In this document: positions 60,101 to 63,420 of the stretch, piece by piece
Layout of the letters: each line of letters starts with the position of its first letter
Position numbering within the stretch: position 1 is the first letter of the stretch
From: Carettochelys insculpta
Taxonomy: Eukaryota > Chordata > Testudines > Carettochelyidae
DNA length: 64,000 nt
Direction: 5' to 3'
Assembly (NCBI RefSeq): GCF_033958435.1
Contig: NC_134137.1
Coordinates: 60,528,001 to 60,592,000 of the forward strand
Translations under genes and position numbers: made by a program
Notes under the pieces: generated by a model
Databases searched by the model: none
What the model was told of the DNA's origin: nothing
What the model saw: the letters and a program-made list of their open reading frames with translations, nothing else

Positions 60101-62494
60101 CTCGCTTTACGGCATGGTGTTCTACCAAACAGCTAGCCCCCTTTCGGTGCCTATGGCTGTGATATTAGAGTATTTACTGGACCTCAAGAGAGGAGGACTC
60201 TCGCTATCCTCGTTTCAGGTCCACCTGGCCGCCATTTTGGTGTTCAGACACGAAGAGGAAGGGCACACGGTGTTCGCCCATCCCATGGTTACCAGGTTCT
60301 TCAAAGGGCTGGTAAGCCTATACCCCCCTCAGAAACCGCTTCCACCTCTGTGGAACTCGGACCTGGTGCTTAATGCGAAAAGGGGACCACCGTTTGAGCC
60401 TTTGGCCACGGTTTCCCTCCGCCTCCTTATGATGAAGACGACCTTTCTTCTCGCAATCACGTCAGCTCGCAGGGTGAGCGAGCTTGAGGCAGTTATGGCA
60501 ACGCCGCCCTGCGCTGTTTTTCCAAGGAGGCGGTAACCATACGGCTGCATCCAGCCTTTGTTCCTAAAGTTTCTTTCTGAGTTTCATACTAACGAACCTA
60601 TTGTTTACCCTTGTTTATCCAAAGCCTCATAACTCTAACAAAGAGGTGCGCCTACACCTCCTGGACGTGAGCAGGCGCTAGCTTTCTATATGGACAGGAC
60701 CAAGTCCTTCCGGAGAGCGGATAGGCTCCTAGTCTCTATCGCTCCCAAATCAAAAGGAGAATGTCTCTCTTCGCAGAGAATCTCTAAGCACATCGTATCT
60801 TGCATAAAAATGTGCTACAAACTCAAAAAGACTCCTTTACTGGCCACGCCCAGGGCTCATTCCACTAGGGCGGTGGCAGCATCAACAGTCTTTTTTCAAG
60901 GGCGTTGCGCTAAAAGACATTTGCAGAGTGGCGACCTGGTCATCCTGTGACACCTTCGCCAAACATTACGCCCTTCACAGGGTATTCCAAGAGGATACCC
61001 GTCTCTTGGCAGCGGTCCTCTCGGGGACAAGCTGCACATAATCCGATTACCCACCTCCTATCTTGGGTTACTGCTGGGTAGTCACCTAATGTGGAGCACC
61101 CACGGGGACACTCGAAGAAGAAAGAAAGGTTACTCACCGTAGTAACGGTGGTTCTTCGAGATGTGTCCCCGTGGGTGCTCCACTACCCGCCCATCCTCCC
61201 CGCTCCGGATCTCTGTTTAGTGTTTTGCAGGAGCATCCGAGGCGGTTGGTCAAGGAACTGGCGGGGACCGGATCGCGCACATGGCCGGGAGCGCGCGGGG
61301 GAGCGGCGCGCACCGGCGCATGCGCGGTCCGGCAGAAACTGCTTGGAAGATCCGATCTGCGGCGCCGGGCGAGCCCGACACCTAATGTGGAGCACCCACG
61401 GGGACACATCTCGAAGAACCACCGTTACTACGGTGAGTAACCTTTCTTTGTGCAAGTTTGGCTAAGCATTTTAACTGAGAACCAGTTTATTGATAAAAGT
61501 CTGAGCATTTAGCAAGCTCATTCCCTAGTGCTACTGCTAAGCTGTGTCTTTTAAGGATAAAATTAACCCAGTTCCACCCAGTGGAATAGCTGTATCCATG
61601 CAAACACCATTCTGAAAACAAAGCCAGGTTGTTCTGCTGCTTGAAACTGGGCTGAACACCACTGCAAATCATTGCACGGGTACAGCTATGCTTATGACTA
61701 AAATCAGGGCAAATTCCCAGGTGGACAGGGGCTTTCTTTTTTTAATGCCTGGCTGCAGAGAGCAAGTCCACATCTTCCTATAGGTTGAACCTCTCTAATC
61801 TGGCACCTTTCAGACCTGACTGATACCGAATGAGAGTTTGCCGGATCACGGGAGGTCATATTGTTTAGCTGCATTAGCAACACTTCCACTGCTTACTGGG
61901 ATCTTAGACATTTAGGAGTAAATTGTAGCTAAATAACAGCACAGAACTCTGAGAGCCAGGACTGGTGGCTGGAAACAAACATAATGGGTCCATGGGAAAG
62001 TTGACCACATCCATGGTAAGTGGTCAACTAAACTCATGCCAGATTAGAGTTTGCCAAACGAAAGAGTGCTGGATTAGAGAGGTTCAGCCTGTAGTAAAAA
62101 TCAGTCTTGTGGGGAAAAGCATTTTGGGTCTCTGACTCAGTGAAATGAATCTAAGTGCATTCTGCTTTAGAAAAAATGACTTCATTTACCAAAAGAACCA
62201 TATTTAAATGTTGCAGAAATCCACCAGGCCTGATTAACCTGTCGGCTTTAAGATCATCCTGTGGACGTGGAGAATGCTTCTGCAGTTGTGGTCTAGGAGA
62301 AAGATACACCCATACCGAGAGAGGTGACACATTTAAATCACTTACGTTATTTTATTCATATTTCAGACCGACAACCTGTTTCTACTCACTTGCCCCTCGC
62401 CAGGACGTATTCTTCACCAGCAGAGGAAGAGAAGCTAATGGAAGCTTTGGAACAGCTTTCCCAACAGTTTAAGCCTGCTCGGTCACTTCTGTAG
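15086..62494 (+). CDS. DHRS12: DHRS12, short-chain dehydrogenase/reductase family member 12 (ten coding exons)
   Basis: The coding exons are 15086-15141, 18096-18229, 25696-25778, 28297-28389, 30656-30737, 45788-45849, 49542-49646, 50791-50881, 52073-52210 and 62367-62494. They total 972 bp, or 323 codons plus TAG. All introns are GT-AG and the frame closes at every junction. The Rossmann NAD(P)-binding motif TGANSGIG is at residues 46-53, NNAG at 124-127, IIVSSGG at 171-177 (probable catalytic Ser 174/175), the catalytic YAQNK at 201-205 and HPGWADTP at 228-235. The hydrophobic N-terminus (about residues 7-14) may anchor it to a membrane. The length fits the family (about 317-320). Substrate is not established. 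The start is chosen at the CpG island, with a purine at -3. Introns 2, 5 and 9 carry most of the mobile elements. No coding exon is interrupted. Confidence 0.93.
16158..16638. mobile_element. Palindromic MITE, 3-bp TSD (ATT), DHRS12 intron 1
   Basis: The ends GGCTGTGTCTACACTTAAC and GTGAGTGTAGATGTAGCC are inverted, with ATT on both sides (16155-16157, 16639-16641). The whole element folds on itself. The inner block 'ggtccttttcaaaaggaccc' ... 'gggtcctttggaaaaggaccc', around a ~100-bp centre, is especially strong. 'tgctaatga' sub-motifs are shared with 18640-18876. Confidence 0.75.
17288..17345 (+). repeat. CR1 3' tail fragment
   Basis: 'gttgatctactgatcccttctggcctta' resembles a diverged 3' UTR end of CR1 ('gatcccttctggcctta' then 'ttctga'). 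Only the tail is recognisable. Confidence 0.45.
17487..17929. mobile_element. Palindromic MITE, 3-bp TSD (CTA), DHRS12 intron 1
   Basis: The ends GGCTATGGTTACACTGCAG and GCTAGTGTAACCGTAGCC are inverted, and CTA flanks both sides (17484-17486, 17930-17932). The interior is rich in 'tgtcgacaga'/'ctgtcaacaga' motifs, which it shares with 29425-29817. That makes these two a subfamily distinct from the TTCGAA-rich copies. Confidence 0.75.
18096..18229 (+). CDS. DHRS12: DHRS12 exon 2, NAD(P)-binding motif
   Basis: Bounded by AG 18094-18095 and GT 18230-18231. It encodes residues 19-63, starting [17 protein letters not shown] and including TGANSGIG (46-53), the glycine-rich turn of the Rossmann fold, and ends KKG with one base of the next codon. 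A hAT MITE sits 11 bp after the donor. Confidence 0.93.
18241..18532. mobile_element. hAT MITE next to the exon 2 donor, 8-bp TSD
   Basis: The left terminus CAGTGGTTCCTAACCAGG and right terminus AAAGGTTGAGAACTG are inverted hAT-type ends. The flanks AGCTAAAG (18233-18240) and AGCTAAAC (18533-18540) match 7/8. The duplicated octamer is intron positions +4 to +11, so only GTG separates the exon from the duplicated target. A second internal 'cagggtttctcaacctggg' at 18308 suggests a compound or partly duplicated end. Confidence 0.75.
18640..18876. mobile_element. Palindromic MITE related to 8487-9156, DHRS12 intron 2
   Basis: The left end TCCATGTCTACACTTGATGA and right end CTAGTGTAGACGCAGCC are inverted, with TTCGAAGT-type blocks inside. 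The flanking trinucleotides TAT and TGT do not match exactly, so the termini are approximate. Confidence 0.6.
20430..20580 (-). mobile_element. Penelope-type tail fragment, single orientation
   Basis: 'ggtagcggtattagtctgta', 'aagcagtcctgtagcatgtt' and 'gacccacttcttcagac' are the recurrent tail motifs on the minus strand. There is no mirrored arm nearby, unlike the other copies. The following ~200 bp to 20840 may belong to it but could not be matched. Confidence 0.5.
20945..21598 (-). mobile_element. CR1 LINE, 3' half, minus strand (host of the nest)
   Basis: The minus strand encodes a reverse-transcriptase segment with [20 protein letters not shown] (motif B/C region, 21100-21350, interrupted by frameshifts). 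It ends at the low-coordinate side in a CR1 tail ('ataggactggaagggacgtt'). The same CR1 seems to resume at 25040-25330, meaning the LINE at 21600-25035 was inserted into it. Confidence 0.7.
21600..22377 (+). pseudogene. Non-LTR retrotransposon ORF2 fragment, 5' part
   Basis: The decayed frames encode [20 protein letters not shown] and then [19 protein letters not shown], the linker between endonuclease and reverse transcriptase of a vertebrate LINE. A frameshift near 21965 leads to [17 protein letters not shown] (RT motif 1-2) and [14 protein letters not shown]. Clade uncertain; it is not CR1. The segment stops at 22377, where a Penelope element is inserted, and continues at 23555. Confidence 0.7.
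22378..23554. mobile_element. Penelope-like element with ~250-bp inverted flanks, 9-bp TSD
   Basis: The left arm (22378-22630) starts 'aaacaaaaaagcagtcaagt' and ends near 'gagcccctatag'. The right arm (23236-23515) begins 'ctataggggctcgtttgcat' and ends 'ggactgcttttttgttttga', its reverse complement. A GIY-YIG endonuclease frame lies between. AGAATCTCA flanks the unit at 22369-22377 and 23555-23563 and marks insertion into the LINE. No reverse-transcriptase domain is left, so it is a short non-autonomous or deleted copy. Confidence 0.75.
22650..23256 (+). pseudogene. GIY-YIG endonuclease domain of a Penelope-like element
   Basis: From 22906 an open frame of 116 codons reads [20 protein letters not shown], then [31 protein letters not shown] and [17 protein letters not shown]. 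The Y-A-I ... Y-I-G-Q-T pair and the downstream R-x-R-x-x-x-H are the GIY-YIG core as found in Penelope endonucleases. Upstream, 22650-22900 in other frames has linker residues ('[12 protein letters not shown]', '[11 protein letters not shown]' with a C-x4-C-x2-C pattern). A stop at 22887 separates the two parts. The active-site tyrosines, arginine and histidine appear retained, though the frame has no start and no RT. Confidence 0.75.
23555..25035 (+). pseudogene. Non-LTR retrotransposon ORF2 fragment, 3' part (RT active site to C-terminal zinc motif)
   Basis: This continues the LINE split at 22377. Recognisable pieces, spread over frames with several stops, are [22 protein letters not shown] followed by [14 protein letters not shown], the RT active site LQYVDDNT (24010-24035, YVDD intact), [16 protein letters not shown], and near the end [19 protein letters not shown] then TH, a C-x2-C zinc-finger-like tail (24880-24935). 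The end, around 25035, is placed where the CR1 host sequence resumes. Confidence 0.65.
25040..25330 (-). mobile_element. CR1 LINE, upstream part of the copy at 20945-21598
   Basis: The segment 'agcaccttgagtattctagc', 'catttcgtcaggccttggtg', 'ccaaccttcttggtgaagac' is minus-strand CR1 sequence. It lies just 5' (in element terms) of the part that ends at 21598, consistent with a single CR1 split by the LINE. Confidence 0.6.
25375..25440 (+). repeat. CR1 3' tail fragment
   Basis: 'gggggctggactcaatgact' followed by 'tcttgcagccctatgagtct' is a CR1 3' terminus on the + strand, 255 bp upstream of DHRS12 exon 3. Confidence 0.6.
25696..25778 (+). CDS. DHRS12: DHRS12 exon 3
   Basis: AG 25694-25695, GT 25779-25780. 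It encodes [20 protein letters not shown] then ITETGNE, completing Gly at the junction. The R-N/D after the second strand is where SDRs discriminate NAD from NADP. The Arg at this position (CRNKERA) suggests NADP preference, which is an inference. Confidence 0.9.
25779..27315. other. DHRS12 intron 3, first part
   Basis: AT-rich intron sequence with no supported element up to the Penelope-type repeat at 27316. Confidence 0.45.
27316..28075. mobile_element. Penelope-derived pair with inverted inner arms
   Basis: Two tails in the same orientation occur at 27316-27402 ('aaaaaagcagtccagtagc') and 27805-27920 ('gaggtagccatcttagtctg'). The ~130-bp segment 27405-27530 ('tccatatcaaggg...aacttgttttca') is repeated inverted at 27938-28066 ('tgaaaacaagttgg...cccttgatatgga'). 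The structure is like the other palindromic copies in this window. It lies 220 bp before exon 4. Confidence 0.65.
28297..28389 (+). CDS. DHRS12: DHRS12 exon 4
   Basis: AG 28295-28296, GT 28390-28391; 31 whole codons (residues 92-122), [19 protein letters not shown] onward to EHKLNVL. The D-M-S of strand 3 (family D-L-S) contacts the cofactor adenine in SDRs. Here Leu is replaced by Met, a conservative change. Confidence 0.9.
29425..29817. mobile_element. Palindromic MITE, 3-bp TSD (TGA), DHRS12 intron 4
   Basis: The ends AGCTGTGTCTACACTAGAGA and CTAATGTAGACATAGCC are inverted, with TGA at 29422-29424 and 29818-29820. The interior 'tctgtcgaca' and 'ctgtcaacagag' motifs in both orientations match the copy at 17487-17929. 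Confidence 0.75.
30656..30737 (+). CDS. DHRS12: DHRS12 exon 5, NNAG motif
   Basis: AG 30654-30655, GT 30738-30739. It encodes [20 protein letters not shown] then NFATNTL (residues 123-149) plus one base. NNAG (124-127) stabilises the central sheet in SDRs, and the second Asn (N-T-L) is in the helix alpha4 position. The following intron 5 is the largest, 15 kb. Confidence 0.93.
30877..31071. repeat. 195-bp near-perfect palindrome (MITE-like)
   Basis: The sequence starts GGGTCAATAAAAGACTATCT and ends AGATAGTCTTTTATTGACCC. Reading inward, 'gttaccttctatactatata', 'gggtaaccctatagacatag' and 'attaaactgtcat' all recur in reverse complement with only a few mismatches. The centre is near 30974. There is no clear TSD. 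It lies 140 bp after exon 5. It could be a foldback MITE or a snap-back copy. Confidence 0.85.
31072..33549. other. DHRS12 intron 5, unassigned
   Basis: Low-complexity and AT-rich sequence with no supported element. A short alternating 'tgtgtgcatatacgcacacacac' block lies near 32748-32770. Confidence 0.4.
33517..33547 (+). repeat. 31-bp motif repeated at the arm boundary
   Basis: 'cttgggtttcataatggatt' then 'tataaagtaaa' recurs with two differences at 35311-35341, and in reverse at about 37822-37852. The first copy ends exactly where the left arm begins. Confidence 0.7.
33550..35432. repeat. Left arm of a large inverted repeat
   Basis: The arm is about 1.88 kb and starts AAACGGAAGCTACAACTATT. 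Its reverse complement is at 37730-39616 with only scattered differences. It contains, in order, a LINE C-terminal fragment on the + strand (33586-33830), a minus-strand CR1 tail (33898-34230), a short hAT-like hairpin (about 34770-34850) and a second CR1 tail (35088-35260). The inner end is at 'gaccacagtgtc' (35421-35432). Confidence 0.85.
35450..35934. mobile_element. Tigger/pogo-like MITE
   Basis: The left end CAGTAAAGCCTCAAAATACG and inverted right end AACTTGAGGGCTTACTG, with TA following the right end, are typical of TcMar-Tigger non-autonomous elements. The left TA is altered to CA. The middle is GC-rich and partly self-complementary ('ggttcc...ggaacc', 'gggagccagg'). No transposase. 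Confidence 0.65.
36960..37075 (+). repeat. MIR-type SINE remnant
   Basis: 'gctgggtgacattgggcaag', 'tttctttgcgcctccatttcc' and 'agggctttgagctctacag' follow the MIR core and LINE2-like tail order in the + direction. Confidence 0.6.
37730..39616. repeat. Right arm of the large inverted repeat
   Basis: Reverse complement of 33550-35432. The first CR1 tail is now + strand (37900-38065), then the hAT-like hairpin (38320-38400), the (AG)n tract (38534-38550), the second CR1 tail on + (38930-39270) and the LINE fragment on the minus strand (39330-39600). Sampled blocks differ at about 1-2 positions per 100, for example one substitution in 'ctgataWatgtttatt'. Confidence 0.85.
39320..40053 (-). pseudogene. 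Non-LTR retrotransposon C-terminus, minus strand
   Basis: Frames on the minus strand encode, from the high-coordinate side, [50 protein letters not shown] and [18 protein letters not shown], the region after the RT domain of a vertebrate LINE. At least two frameshifts are present. It extends about 440 bp beyond the inverted-repeat boundary, so the right arm keeps the longer LINE copy and the left arm (33586-33830) a truncated one. Confidence 0.7.
40054..42214. other. DHRS12 intron 5, unassigned
   Basis: AT-rich intron. I see no bounded repeat and no exon. Confidence 0.45.
42215..42365 (-). mobile_element. Penelope-type tail fragment
   Basis: 'gagaggtagttgtggtagtct', 'caagcagtcctgtagcacct' and 'ttttgtgggtaaggtcactt' on the minus strand match the recurrent tail. 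Single orientation. Confidence 0.55.
42420..42535 (-). repeat. MIR SINE remnant, reverse orientation
   Basis: 'acttctgtgaggtgcagggt', 'ttattatccccattttatga' and 'gaactgagaaatgagagaga' are the reverse complement of the MIR 3' half. Confidence 0.6.
44156..44372. mobile_element. Palindromic MITE, 3-bp TSD (TCA), DHRS12 intron 5
   Basis: The ends GGGCTTATCTACACTGCTG and ATACAGACATAGTC are inverted, flanked by TCA (44153-44155, 44373-44375). The shortest of the family in this window (217 bp). It contains 'agatcatctcctttggagatgatct', a strong hairpin. Confidence 0.65.
44689..45135. mobile_element. Non-autonomous element with GGTGGCCAACC ends and internal minisatellite
   Basis: The left 'gggtggccaaccagttaggg' is mirrored by 'gggttggccagcc' at the right. 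Between them, 44756-44970 holds four ~60-bp units built on 'cagagccaggcacccccagc' plus 'ctctaacacgatgccctcc'. No TSD was resolved. hAT-type by resemblance. Confidence 0.5.
45788..45849 (+). CDS. DHRS12: DHRS12 exon 6
   Basis: Preceded by a long T tract and AG 45786-45787, donor GT 45850-45851. It completes Gly150 and encodes [20 protein letters not shown] (151-170). This is the alpha4-beta5 region, with E-K-E-x-D-P-R-V conserved in the family. About 300 bp downstream is the truncated 5' end of a CR1. Confidence 0.9.
46165..47076 (+). pseudogene. CR1 ORF2 endonuclease domain (5'-truncated)
   Basis: The frame reads [46 protein letters not shown] and [15 protein letters not shown]-x-x-P-H-I-D-W and S-D-H are the AP-type endonuclease catalytic motifs (Asp, Asn/Asp and His). 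The usual N of GDFN is S here. The first ~100 residues including the N-terminal Asn/Glu catalytic residues are missing. A basic linker ([17 protein letters not shown]) follows, and a stop at 47074-47076 breaks the frame. Confidence 0.85.
47081..48826 (+). pseudogene. CR1 ORF2 reverse transcriptase domain
   Basis: From about 47190 a long frame covers the [65 protein letters not shown] (motif A), [20 protein letters not shown] (motif B), [11 protein letters not shown] (motif C, FADD intact) and the C-terminal [15 protein letters not shown] and [19 protein letters not shown] blocks. It is out of frame with the endonuclease part, so one stop and one frameshift disable the copy. The annotated start is not a real initiation site. 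Confidence 0.88.
49018..49541. other. DHRS12 intron 6, end
   Basis: No recognised repeat between the CR1 3' end and exon 7. Confidence 0.45.
49542..49646 (+). CDS. DHRS12: DHRS12 exon 7, catalytic Ser and YxxxK
   Basis: AG 49540-49541, GT 49647-49648; 35 codons (171-205), [13 protein letters not shown] then [11 protein letters not shown]. The last codon is the catalytic Lys205, four residues after Tyr201. The S-S-G-G is the SDR Ser segment; its distance to Tyr (26 residues) is longer than the 12-13 of classical SDRs, as I recall also for human DHRS12. The exon boundary falls right after the active-site Lys. Confidence 0.93.
50110..50330 (-). repeat. tRNA-derived SINE with CR1-like tail (Cry/polIII type)
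   Basis: On the minus strand it opens GGAGGGATAGTTCAGTGC (A-box-like TAGTTCAGTGC at 50304-50294) and has AAGTTCAATCC (B box) at 50268-50258. Then come 'tttaggagtctggggcaaac' and a CR1-like end 'gaaggtcccttccatttct'. This order is the tRNA-head/CR1-tail SINE of turtles. The repeated 'tatctcatagaaa' at 50104-50150 surrounds the 3' end. Confidence 0.7.
50791..50881 (+). CDS. DHRS12: DHRS12 exon 8
   Basis: AG 50789-50790, GT 50882-50883. It encodes [20 protein letters not shown] then [10 protein letters not shown] (206-235) plus one base. H-P-G-W is the post-active-site PG motif that closes over the cofactor nicotinamide side in SDRs. Confidence 0.93.
50882..52072. other. DHRS12 intron 8
   Basis: The segment at about 51495-51670 resembles the segment at about 50535-50690 (shared 'ttcagcagtttaaatgc', 'gtgtagcttag.gaatactgtttaccg', 'ataactcaaaa', 'aagttgatctcattattcctA'). 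So it holds a partial ~150-bp duplication of DNA that lies just upstream of exon 8. Confidence 0.55.
52073..52210 (+). CDS. DHRS12: DHRS12 exon 9
   Basis: AG 52071-52072, GT 52211-52212. It encodes residues 236-281, [20 protein letters not shown], then [16 protein letters not shown] and SGLFFQ. The [12 protein letters not shown] segment is the family C-terminal helix. A Penelope insertion starts 65 bp after the donor. Confidence 0.93.
52276..53120. mobile_element. Penelope-derived palindrome, ~340-bp arms, 12-bp TSD
   Basis: The left arm (52276-52606) begins 'caacgaagggtcctgtggca' and the right arm (52744-53078) is its reverse complement ending 'gtgccacaggacccttcgttg'. It is followed by the extra terminus 'actaacacggctacccctcc'. 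The duplication TGATTGTACAAG flanks it at 52264-52275 and 53121-53132. The right arm still encodes [20 protein letters not shown] then LNKDCEW, homologous to the GIY-YIG C-terminal stretch of 22906-23256. The loop is about 135 bp. Confidence 0.8.
53133..55469. other. DHRS12 intron 9, unassigned first part
   Basis: No exon or bounded repeat is supported. A C-run lies at about 54032-54050. Confidence 0.45.
55470..55642 (+). repeat. DIRS left inverted terminal repeat
   Basis: Runs from 'cttcttcttcgagtgtcccc' through 'tgggtgctccacattaggtg' and a CpG-dense stretch to 'ccagttcctctt'. The reverse complement is at 61252-61420. The right copy has 'atct' between GGGGACAC and CGAAGAA that the left one lacks, so the termini are not identical, as in other DIRS elements. 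Confidence 0.85.
55769..55787 (+). repeat. A19 tract inside the DIRS element
   Basis: Uninterrupted run of 19 A. Others of 18 (55974-55991) and 23 (57949-57971) lie further on, all on the coding strand. Confidence 0.95.
55992..57140 (+). pseudogene. DIRS gag-like region, Ala/Pro-rich with triplicated block
   Basis: Open frames at 55991-56608 and 56400-57218 encode Ala/Pro/Gln-rich low-complexity protein, [20 protein letters not shown] repeating. The DNA is three tandem copies of a ~330-bp unit beginning at 56121, 56446 and 56779 ('cagcccgatccctgccggca'). The gag of DIRS elements is poorly conserved, so the assignment is from position. The same stretch is open on both strands, a by-product of its GC-rich repeats. 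Confidence 0.6.
57906..58345 (+). pseudogene. DIRS gag C-terminal domain joined to the start of RT
   Basis: After a poly-Lys run coded by the A23 tract come [40 protein letters not shown] then [10 protein letters not shown], conserved in DIRS gag proteins. In the same frame [20 protein letters not shown] follows, normally the start of the RT ORF. The junction at about 58245 therefore looks like an internal deletion that removed the end of gag and the ORF boundary. Confidence 0.65.
58400..59050 (+). pseudogene. DIRS reverse transcriptase fragment
   Basis: Recognisable pieces in shifting frames are the DHL-type segment before '[10 protein letters not shown]', MITNASIL and [14 protein letters not shown] (motif A start), then directly [20 protein letters not shown] (motif B) and [13 protein letters not shown] (motif C). 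About 30 residues usually separate motif A and KVLPFGL; they are absent, so a deletion sits near 58620. The motif C tetrad is YLND rather than the YLDD typical of DIRS, so a catalytic Asp is changed. Non-functional. Confidence 0.75.
59048..59647 (+). pseudogene. DIRS RNase H domain
   Basis: A 199-codon open frame reads [35 protein letters not shown] and [19 protein letters not shown], then [16 protein letters not shown] (LTTDAP), E (LELKA), D (STDDTS, usually TDNT) and the final D (VKADQLSR) are the RNase H catalytic positions. All appear present, with D for N at one neighbouring site. It is in a different frame from the RT fragment, hence a frameshift near 59000-59050. Confidence 0.78.
60020..61040 (+). 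pseudogene. DIRS tyrosine recombinase domain, broken
   Basis: Pieces are [14 protein letters not shown] and [20 protein letters not shown] (core-binding part, 60096-60240), [20 protein letters not shown] (catalytic Arg of the box I, near 60460), [14 protein letters not shown] (H-x-x-R, 60845-60885) and, in another frame, [10 protein letters not shown] (putative nucleophile Tyr, about 60968). The R, H-x-x-R and Y set of tyrosine recombinases is therefore recognisable, but spread over three frames with stops between. Confidence 0.75.
61083..61186 (+). repeat. DIRS internal complementary region
   Basis: The first half, 'gtggagcacccacggggaca' then 'ctcgaagaagaaag' (61091-61123), is the reverse complement of the left terminus. 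The second half, 'aaaggttactcaccgtagta' to 'ccccgtgggtgctccac' (61125-61183), is the reverse complement of the right terminus (61387-61444). The two halves meet at about 61123/61124. The region thus records both ends side by side, as expected for the DIRS circular-junction template. Confidence 0.85.
61252..61446 (+). repeat. DIRS right inverted terminal repeat
   Basis: 'aaggaactggcggggaccgg' to 'ggagcacccacggggacaca' is the inverse of the left repeat, followed by the right-end-specific 'tctcgaagaaccaccgttac' and 'ggtgagtaacctttcttt'. The element end is set near 61446 from the match to the internal complementary region. Confidence 0.85.
61781..62091. mobile_element. Tigger/pogo-like MITE with TA target duplication
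   Basis: The left end AGGTTGAACCTCTCTAATCT and inverted right end GATTAGAGAGGTTCAGCCTG are flanked by TA (61779-61780 and 62092-62093). A second pair of inner inverted motifs ('tctggcacc'/'ggattag', 'agagtttgcc') is typical. It lies 275 bp before exon 10. Confidence 0.75.
62367..62494 (+). CDS. DHRS12: DHRS12 exon 10, C-terminus and stop
   Basis: AG 62365-62366. It encodes [20 protein letters not shown] then [16 protein letters not shown] and the extra PARSLL before TAG (62492-62494). As I recall, mammalian DHRS12 stops right after the Phe-Lys, so this protein may be six residues longer at the end. Confidence 0.9.
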
Positions 62495-63420
62495 GCATTT
62501 ACCATCACACTATTGAACAGAAATGAAGCTTTGAATTAAATACTAGCTATACTGTATTACAAATCTGAGGGGAAGGGAAAAAATTTGCTACAAATAATAG
62601 ATGTGAAAGGTGAACTGGGATTCCTTATGTAAGTTGTATGCTGTTGAAGGCTTTCATGGGCTCATGTAAACTATTCAGCAGTTGAATATGAACTCACATT
62701 TCTCTCCCTACCTCAGTCATGCCAGACACTTGGCTATATTCACTTGGCTTCAGATGTGTAGAGGCAACAACAGAGGAAGGTATTTCACTATGGGGTTGCT
62801 CACATATGCCTGTAACAAGCTGTGTTTGTAGCCTAGCAGGCTAGCACCATCACTTAGTAAAATTCTCTTTCCTAGTGCCTCCCTCAGACTTGTGTAACTA
62901 CAGCCTGTTTGTTAGGCTTGGTTATACTTTACCTCCACTGTCTAGGTTTTGCGAGGGTCACTGTTCTCCCCTCATAGTTACAACTCAGTAATGGCTTCAC
63001 AGCAATACAGTGCTGGTATGTAGGTGAAAAATAAGTCAGGAGTCCTTGGTCATAGGACGCTGCTTTTTCCAAGACCAGAAGGGCTTATGCTAGCCTTCCC
63101 AGACAGCTAGTCTGTCCTAAGTGATTTTACATATAGAAAGCAGCTTTTCTCTTTTTTTGGAAGTTAACTAGTACCTTTTTCATATATTGCAATAGCTGCC
63201 TAAACCATTTCCTGAAATTTTGGAATGAGGGGATGTGTGTTCAGAAGTCATCATGTTACAGACACAGACACAACAGAAATGCTGGCCTGTTGAGTGTGAG
63301 GCCACAGACTCAGCTAATCATAGGAGGGCAAGAAAAGGTTACAGTGGGTTAAATTCATTTTAGCTGTGTATATTAAAAATTGATGTAGCATTCTGAATAA
63401 ACAGGCAACTGAAGTGTGAC
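62495..63420 (+). terminator. DHRS12: DHRS12 3' UTR with two candidate poly(A) signals
   Basis: A variant ATTAAA is at 62535-62540, 41 nt after the stop, and a canonical AATAAA at 63396-63401, followed by a GT-containing stretch. Using the second would give a 3' UTR of about 0.9 kb. Which one is used cannot be told from sequence alone. Confidence 0.6.

Larger units (their letters stand above)
55470..61446 (+). mobile_element. DIRS-type tyrosine-recombinase retrotransposon, decayed, ~6.0 kb, DHRS12 intron 9
   Basis: The order is left inverted terminal repeat, gag-like frames, reverse transcriptase, RNase H, tyrosine recombinase, internal complementary region, right inverted terminal repeat. 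This is the DIRS plan, with no direct LTRs and no integrase/protease. GC and CpG content are well above the host intron. All reading frames carry stops, shifts or deletions, so the copy cannot be autonomous. Confidence 0.88.

Noticed and set aside
61083..61446. Independent short MITE with GGTGAGTAACC ends
   Set aside because: It is perfectly explained as the internal complementary region plus right terminal repeat of the DIRS element, although solo copies elsewhere are possible.
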